From positions 124,001 through 188,000 of the forward strand of contig NJPS01000043.1 of assembly GCA_002946415.1 (NCBI GenBank): 64,000 nt of DNA, given 5' to 3'. Every line of letters starts with the position of its first letter. The first letter of the stretch is position 1. This DNA is from Rutstroemia sp. NJR-2017a BVV2 (Eukaryota > Ascomycota > Leotiomycetes > Helotiales > Rutstroemiaceae). Below the pieces are notes generated by a model. The model was not told the origin of the DNA, made no database searches, and saw only the letters and a program-made list of their open reading frames with translations. The translations under genes and the position numbers were made by a program. Positions 59,001 through 64,000 of the stretch are shown here, piece after piece.

Positions 59001-59388
59001 CTCCACCACACTGATACTTTGTATATACCTTAAATTATGGAGGGGCGGATATCGGATCGACCCACTCAGTCCCCATCTCACTCATTGATCTGGATTGCAG
59101 CAGATTGAGGATCAAGGATCCTGTATCCTGTGTCAATTTTCCTCCCGTTCAAATACTTCTCTCCCGCGTCCTTCTATTCTTGTTCCTTCTCTCTTTCTTT
59201 CTACTCACCAGTTTTTGAAGTATCTCACCTCTAGTCTCTCTTTTCTTCCGAAGACCTGCTTACTCTACCATCTTGGCTGTGCCAGCATTTACGTTCTCTT
59301 GTGCATCTACAAATAACGACTCAGGCCAGTTCCTCGAAATAAAAAGAAAAAGAACAAGAAAGATTTTCAACCCCATCCCACAGAAAAA
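56098..59388. other. Long intergenic stretch
   Basis: 3.3 kb without a supportable gene. The longest frames (for example 122 codons at 56334-56702, minus) lack an ATG at the start and any recognisable content. A weak B-box-like sequence lies near 56890-56900 (rejected). The last 250 bp before 59389 are C/T-rich then A-rich, as in a highly expressed fungal leader. Confidence 0.55.
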
Positions 59389-60176
59389 ATGAAGTACAGC
59401 GCTGTTTTCCTTGCCAGCTTCATGCTCGGCCAATCTGCCATGGCAACAAACATCTACCACCCACCTTCGGTAGGACAGTGAGTATATCCCATCCTCGAGA
59501 ATATCTGGCCAATTCTAACGGCTTCCTCAGCATCCAAGTCCGAGCACCAAATGGAACTGAGCCTTACGCATCTGGTTCCGGAGCCGCCCCTAAGCCAACC
59601 AAGAAGTGCAGCAGCACCGGCAAGGCATCAGCAACCATCAAGCCAACTGTCTTGCCATCTTCCTCCAAGAAGCCTTGCAAGCCCAAGTCTTCCTCCGCCT
59701 CAGTAGCCACCTCGGCCGTCGCTGTCACCTCCGACGCTCCAGCTACCACCGCAGGCCCCAGCACTGTCTACCACACCACAACCATCATCGGTCATACCTC
59801 TGAGACAGTTATCATTACCGTCACTCCATCTGCTGCAACCTCCACCTCTGCCGCAGCCCTCACCTCCCTCAACGTTCAAGTTCCAGGCTCATCAAGCTTC
59901 AGCGAATCTGCCCCTGCCCCTGCCACCTCTTCAAAGGCAGCCAACTCCGTCCCACCATACCCAACCACCCTTGCTACATCCGTTGCTAGCACCATTGCAT
60001 CGACCGGATTCGCTACCGGAACTGGTGCCGCCTACCCAAGCGGTACTGGCTCAGTCAAGGAATACTACAGATGTGGCGGTATTGGATACACTGGCCCCAC
60101 TGCCTGTGTTGAGGGCACCGTCTGCAAAGTCCAGAACCCATACTACTCTCAATGTGTGGCCAAGGAGTTTGCTTAA
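59389..60176 (+). CDS. Secreted Ser/Thr-rich protein with C-terminal CBM1 (no catalytic domain)
   Basis: Exons 59389-59477 and 59531-60176 (53-bp intron, GTGAGT, branch CTAAC, acceptor CTCAG) give 244 residues. A signal peptide, [19 protein letters not shown], ends near residue 19. A short mature N terminus ([20 protein letters not shown]) with two isolated Cys residues follows. The next ~140 residues are Ser/Thr/Ala/Pro-rich, presumably O-glycosylated. The last 36 residues are a fungal cellulose-binding module: [18 protein letters not shown] and then QNPYYSQC, with four Cys (about 211, 222, 228, 238) and planar aromatic residues. No glycosidase or oxygenase domain is present. Role inferred: cell-wall or plant-cellulose adhesion, or a substrate-disrupting accessory protein. 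Confidence 0.92.
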
Positions 60177-60827
60177 ATGCGTGGATCGCCGAAAGGGGTT
60201 ATCAATTCATTGATGGAATGATAGATGGATCATATGGACGATGATCTGATGTGGATATTCGCTTCTTGTTCTATCTTATGGGTAGCTGTTTTCAAATATA
60301 AATGAGTTTTTCAAATATGCTTCCTGTTATCCACTTGACCTTTTGTGATTCCTTGAATTGTGTTCGACTTTGTCCTGTAATCCCGTCTCTACCTCACTTG
60401 ATCCAATATTGCACACATAGCGATCAATCTTGGAAAAGGTACCTTCTCGGCTGATTATGGTGGAAGTCGAAATCGAAGTAGTTACTCTCACTCAGGTTCA
60501 TCAGCAGCGAACCGCGAAATCGACAAACTTTAGGGAAACCCCAAATCAATGAACCAAAGCACCAAACAATGAATCATCTTCACACTTCATCCTATTAATT
60601 TCAGATTCCGCTCGGCGCAACCCACCCGAAGGAGTTCCCACTCCAACCCACCCAGCCCAGCCCTACAACCCGCCAACCCACCAAGACCTCGCCTAAACCA
60701 CCGGACAACACCCAACCACAAGAAAAATTTTCTGTCACAAACACACCACGCAAACGGTTTTCGAAACTCGTCATAAGATGAAATAAGACTAGCCAATCAC
60801 GAAGCATAGCTGAAATGCATCGTTAAA
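60177..60827. other. Intergenic: CBM1 gene 3' flank and tRNA upstream region
   Basis: 0.65 kb. Minus-strand frames at about 60590-60800 come from a CCCAACCC-rich tract and are not convincing. Confidence 0.6.
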
Positions 60828-60932
60828 GGTGGTGTGGTGTAATGGTAGCACGTGGTGTTGTGGTTCTTCCTCATATTAGGAGATTCATGCTTTGATTCCG
60901 CTTCAATCTGGGTTCGATTCCCAGCACCGCCA
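60828..60932 (+). tRNA. tRNA-His(GUG), with an intron (isotype probable)
   Basis: Acceptor stem GGTGGTG/CACCGCC (one G-U pair) with discriminator A. D-arm GTGT-AATGGTA-GCAC; T-arm CTGGG-TTCGATT-CCCAG. The A box (TGGTGTAATGG) and B box (GGTTCGATTCC) are both good. The anticodon stem TGGTG (60853-60857) pairs with CGCTT (60899-60903), with two G-U pairs and a T-T mismatch at its base. The loop reads TTGTGG, then a 34-nt intron (60864-60897) at the canonical 37/38 site, then C. This gives anticodon GTG (His) and a four-base variable loop as in yeast tRNA-His. The intron can form a TCCT/AGGA hairpin. A T6 run follows directly. That this is a tRNA is near certain; the isotype depends on the intron placement. 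Confidence 0.85.
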
Positions 60933-60938
60933 TTTTTT
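60933..60938 (+). terminator. RNA polymerase III terminator
   Basis: Six T residues immediately after the tRNA discriminator base. Confidence 0.9.
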
Positions 60939-61272
60939 GGGTCATTGTTTTTTGGTGGTTTTTTGGTAGATATATATAGGTTTGCACGGGGGAAGGGAGA
61001 CTGATGATCATAGATAGATGAGACGGGATAGTGTGAGCAAGTGCTTGCTTCCTTTCCTGCCGTCCTCCTGTTTTGCGAGAGGAGGGCCGGCTGGATGATG
61101 GCGGTGGTGGAGAGGAAAGGAAGTAGTTGAGAGATGATAAGGCTTCGGTGACATGGATGCTGTAGACGATATGTTAGGAGGTTCTGGCGATCAAGTCGGG
61201 AAGCAAACTCTTGCTTCACTTACCAACATATCGAGCCAAGGAAGTATTCTGCTCTGAGCGGACGGAGGAGTA

Positions 61273-61360
61273 TTTTTTTGTGCCACACAGTCTCGAACCG
61301 GATTTTGGGTCAGATGGCCGTCTACCTGCTGCAACAGCTTTAACCATTTGCACCATTCGT
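61273..61360 (-). pseudogene. tRNA-like relic with A box, B box and A-run
   Basis: On the minus strand a perfect-consensus A box (TGGTGCAAATGG, 61344-61355) is followed 56 bp downstream (first base to first base) by a near-consensus B box (GGTTCGAGACT, 61289-61299) and then, after GTGTGGCAC, by A7 (61273-61279). Acceptor and T stems are imperfect, so it is not a functional tRNA. The A-run in place of a T-run is what a retroposed tRNA or SINE end would look like. Extent is approximate. Confidence 0.45.
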
Positions 61361-62778
61361 ACAGAAGAGGGAATCTCTTTCATAGGCCAAAGCAATTCAC
61401 CTCAGTAATTCGCTTAATTTGCAGGTCCATGTATTATCCATCTCAGGATTGGCAGTGAACATAGTTCCACAATAGAGAATTTGAAGTTGGCCTGCAGCTG
61501 TGCCGACTATCCAGGTCGTCAACCACATGTCTTCATTATGAAAGAATCTCTAAGGTATGCGCTGATGGAGGTGGGCCTCGTACTCATGGTTAACATCCAA
61601 TTACAGTGAGCACTGTCAGGCACGTATTTTTTATCACTGCCACTTCTGACTCCCTTCATCGTGACTTTCCTTGCTGTCACTACTCAACTCGATTGCGATG
61701 TTTGACATCTAGATCAAGGCAGTTTTGTTTTCAGCAAGCAAGAAAAAAAGAAGTCTGATTATACTCTTCCTCCACCGGAGTATGACCACGCAACCACCTG
61801 ACAAGCTATCTTGCATGGACTTGCGGACCCTAAGGACATAAATCCAACTTCTGTAGATTCTTCGCTCTTCAATAAATCTTGCCGTAACATGAATTGCTGT
61901 TGTCAAATATCTCTTTCCCACTCACTCATCTCGTTTGCCACCGTTCTACAAAAATCGACAACGACAACCAGTAATAGTGATCAGTCATACCAACAACAAC
62001 AACAACAACACCGGACGAGTGTCAACCCCAGTTATCACCGCAAATCAACTAACCACACCATCCATCAGTTATCCACATTTCTAAATCACACTTACATATA
62101 CTGTAGTACCGACACATACACACGCAAACCACTTTTCCCCCCACAGCCAGCCACCCCCGTACCATCCCTAACCCCAACTCTCAACAAGCCAAGAAACCAG
62201 ACATGCAACAAAAAGCCCTCCAACGCCTTCCCTCCTAGTTCCCGTTGCGTTCCCACAGGGACTAAAAAACCGGTACATACACTTACTTGTAACCAACTGC
62301 CTAACAGAGTTAGCGTGAGTTTTCGTTCGGCCCCGGGATGAAAACATGCTAGGCTAAAATTGGATCTGGGAGTGTGTCTTTTCGGATGTCCGGCTTTGGA
62401 CTAATACTTCGTACTTGTAGAAAAATGGATATCTTGATGGGGATGAAGATATGCATGCAGATTCAGATGAGGAAGGGGAGGGTTGTGTAAAAGTTGAGGA
62501 TGTGGTTTTGATTTGTTCGTTCAGTGTTACAATGTTCAACATTCCCGTGGACTTCGTTCGACGACCTTTGGTTGCGAAAACTACCTACGCAGTGAAGGTC
62601 TACCCGGCAATGGTAACGCCTTGTATTTCCCAATATGCTGTCGTGTCTTTTTGTTTTCCCATTCCTTGCTCGTATATCATATTCCATATCATCATGCATC
62701 AAACTCAGTCATGCCCTTTCCACGCCTGACTTCCTCACCGGGTTACACTTTCGTGCAGCTGACACATTTTCCCACTCT
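61361..62778. other. Intergenic with (CAA)n microsatellite
   Basis: 1.4 kb at the 3' side of the monooxygenase gene. A (CAA)n run lies at about 61991-62010 and a C/A-rich tract follows. A 176-codon frame at 61811-62341 has no ATG at its start and no domain. Confidence 0.55.
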
Positions 62779-64000
62779 CTAGAAACTTGACCCAACATCA
62801 TAATTATGCCTCCCATTCTCCCACCCTAAACTCCGTCTCAAGTTACCCTCCGCCTCCACCACCCTCCTCGGCAAGCGTGTGCCCACTCCGAAAAACACAA
62901 ACACCGCCCACTTCCATCTAAACGGATTGATCCCAATACAAAAGACAAACCACCACACCAACTCCAGATACGTGAAGAAATCAAACGCGCCCGTGGGACT
63001 AAACCGCTTCAAGAACCTCGTCATATCAATCCATCTCTCCATCCAAAACGGGTTCGGCCTTGTCAACGGATCGGAAAGGAACATGAGGAGAATACGTGTG
63101 TAGATACCAATATGCCAGTTGCCGACTGCACCAATGGCGTTTACGTATGTGCAGTTGTTGCAGCACACGGAGGGATGCGAGGGAGGGAAGGTCTGTAAGT
63201 ACCAGTTGGGCGGGGAGTAGGGATCTTCGAATGTATCGTCGGGGAGGAAGTCGAGAGAGGGACGATGGAAACCGGTGGCCATGACGACGATATCTGCTTT
63301 GATTGTTTTCGAATGGCCAGGCCCTCCGGCTGGAACACCTTTGGCACGGACATTGAAACGAACGCCGTCTTCAGTGAACTCTTTGATATCACCGCGCAGC
63401 CACTCCGCTTTGCCTTCGCGGATCTTGTCCATAACGTCTGAGTTAACCATTGGTGTGCCGGTGAAGAGACCTTTATCCGTTGGAGCCAAATCCTGCAGAT
63501 CTCGATAGAATAACTTTCTCAGCAGCGTTTCCGGAATCCAAGACAAGAACGTTTCCTGCCCGAAGATGTTCAACGCAAGCAACATGTCCACAATCGCATT
63601 TCTGGGAATAATCCACTTATCACTTCTCGCAAGAATAGTCGTACTTGCCGCCTCCTCATGTGCCGCGAACTCCAAAGCCTCAACTGCACTTGCTCCCCCG
63701 CCAATAACGATGATCTTCTTCCCTTTCGCATCTTTCCCAGTAAGTTGACTCGAGTGATAGATCTCCCCCTTAAACTTGTCCATCCCGGAAATATGCGGCA
63801 TCTTGATATCACCACAAGTACCGACAGCAGCAATTACACCTTCGAAGCGACCTTCAGCCTCACTATTTACGATCCAACGGCCCTTTTCGTCTTGATATAC
63901 TTTCTCAACTTTCGTATCGAACTTAGTGCGCGATTCGAGGCCGTATCGTTTCCAGAGCTCGGTGATTTGAGAGACAATTTGTTGCTGATTCGGGTAGCCG
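62779..64000 (-). CDS. FAD/NADPH-dependent monooxygenase (flavin-containing/Baeyer-Villiger type), 5' part outside window
   Basis: Open frame from the window edge to the TAG at 62779, about 406 residues of the C-terminal part. Visible blocks: RFEGVIAAVGTCGDIKMPHI, then HSSQLTGKDAKGKKIIVIGG with the Rossmann motif VIGGGASAVEA (NADPH site), and VVMATGFHRP, the ATG motif of the FMO class. The first FAD-binding GxGxxG lies off the window. The C terminus has a hydrophobic, Trp/Phe-rich block (about FFTYLELVWWFVFCIGINPF and WKWAVFVFFGVG) that probably anchors it to a membrane. Substrate unknown. No neighbouring biosynthetic genes are visible, so a cluster role cannot be judged. Confidence 0.9.
   Translation of the reverse strand, partial: GYPNQQQIVSQITELWKRYGLESRTKFDTKVEKVYQDEKGRWIVNSEAEGRFEGVIAAVGTCGDIKMPHISGMDKFKGEIYHSSQLTGKDAKGKKIIVIGGGASAVEALEFAAHEEAASTTILARSDKWIIPRNAIVDMLLALNIFGQETFLSWIPETLLRKLFYRDLQDLAPTDKGLFTGTPMVNSDVMDKIREGKAEWLRGDIKEFTEDGVRFNVRAKGVPAGGPGHSKTIKADIVVMATGFHRPSLDFLPDDTFEDPYSPPNWYLQTFPPSHPSVCCNNCTYVNAIGAVGNWHIGIYTRILLMFLSDPLTRPNPFWMERWIDMTRFLKRFSPTGAFDFFTYLELVWWFVFCIGINPFRWKWAVFVFFGVGTRLPRRVVEAEGNLRRSLGWENGRHNYDVGSSF

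Noticed and set aside
61811..62341. 176-codon plus frame
   Set aside because: Starts with TTG; composition follows the local C/A-rich tract and (CAA)n repeat.
1..64000. CRISPR arrays, insertion sequences, transposon proteins or a biosynthetic gene cluster
   Set aside because: None was found. Repeats present are short microsatellites, minisatellites or coding repeats, and the neighbouring genes are unrelated housekeeping functions.

Overview
The window is nuclear DNA from a filamentous ascomycete (Pezizomycotina). The evidence is short introns of 45-90 bp with GTRNGT donors and CTRAY branch points, single genes separated by 0.5-3.3 kb of non-coding DNA, and fungus-specific gene types: an APSES/KilA-N regulator, a CBM1 secreted protein, Svf1, Nma111 and a very large FUSC/DUF2421 membrane protein. 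The protein sequences look most like Leotiomycetes (Botrytis/Sclerotinia relatives) to me, but that placement is from memory and untested. I rebuilt gene models by joining exons across splice sites and checking that each joined length is a multiple of three.

Layout. 1-8.8 kb: an INCENP/Sli15-like chromosomal passenger protein cut by the window edge (-), a mitochondrial-type acyl-CoA dehydrogenase (+), a 1288-residue FUSC-type membrane protein (-) and the ESCRT-III regulator IST1 (+). 10.0-14.3 kb: a 1404-residue Gln/Asn-rich, mostly disordered protein with 22-residue tandem repeats (+). 15.8-20.7 kb: the tandem-PDZ HtrA protease Nma111 (-) and a 130-residue SANT/Myb-like protein (-). 20.7-23.1 kb is empty. 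23.1-31.8 kb: Svf1, an unrecognised 548-residue protein, the calcium sensor Ncs1/Frq1 and an omega-like glutathione S-transferase (all -). 32.8-36.9 kb: a Zrc1/Cot1-type vacuolar zinc transporter and the Hsp90 co-chaperone Cns1 (both +). 37.6-48.9 kb: an Xbp1-like APSES regulator (-) and DNA topoisomerase II (+), separated by 3.3 kb with no gene. 51.2-54.4 kb: a Gyp5/Evi5-like TBC Rab-GAP (+). 55.5-64 kb: two doubtful small ORFs, a CBM1-tailed secreted protein, an intron-containing tRNA (probably His), a tRNA-like relic, and an FAD/NADPH monooxygenase cut by the right edge (-).

The genes are mostly unrelated housekeeping functions and show no biosynthetic cluster, defence island or mobile element. 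Loose themes are chromosome segregation (INCENP, TOP2), membrane traffic (IST1, TBC-GAP, Ncs1) and stress or metal handling (Svf1, GST, Zrc1-like). I found no clearly new multi-gene system. The most interesting items are: a presequence-like in-frame extension of Nma111; a stop-free 57-bp intron in the same gene; a GC-AG intron in the APSES gene; the repeat-rich Q/N protein; a CBM1 protein with no catalytic domain; and the intron-bearing tRNA with a neighbouring A-box/B-box relic.
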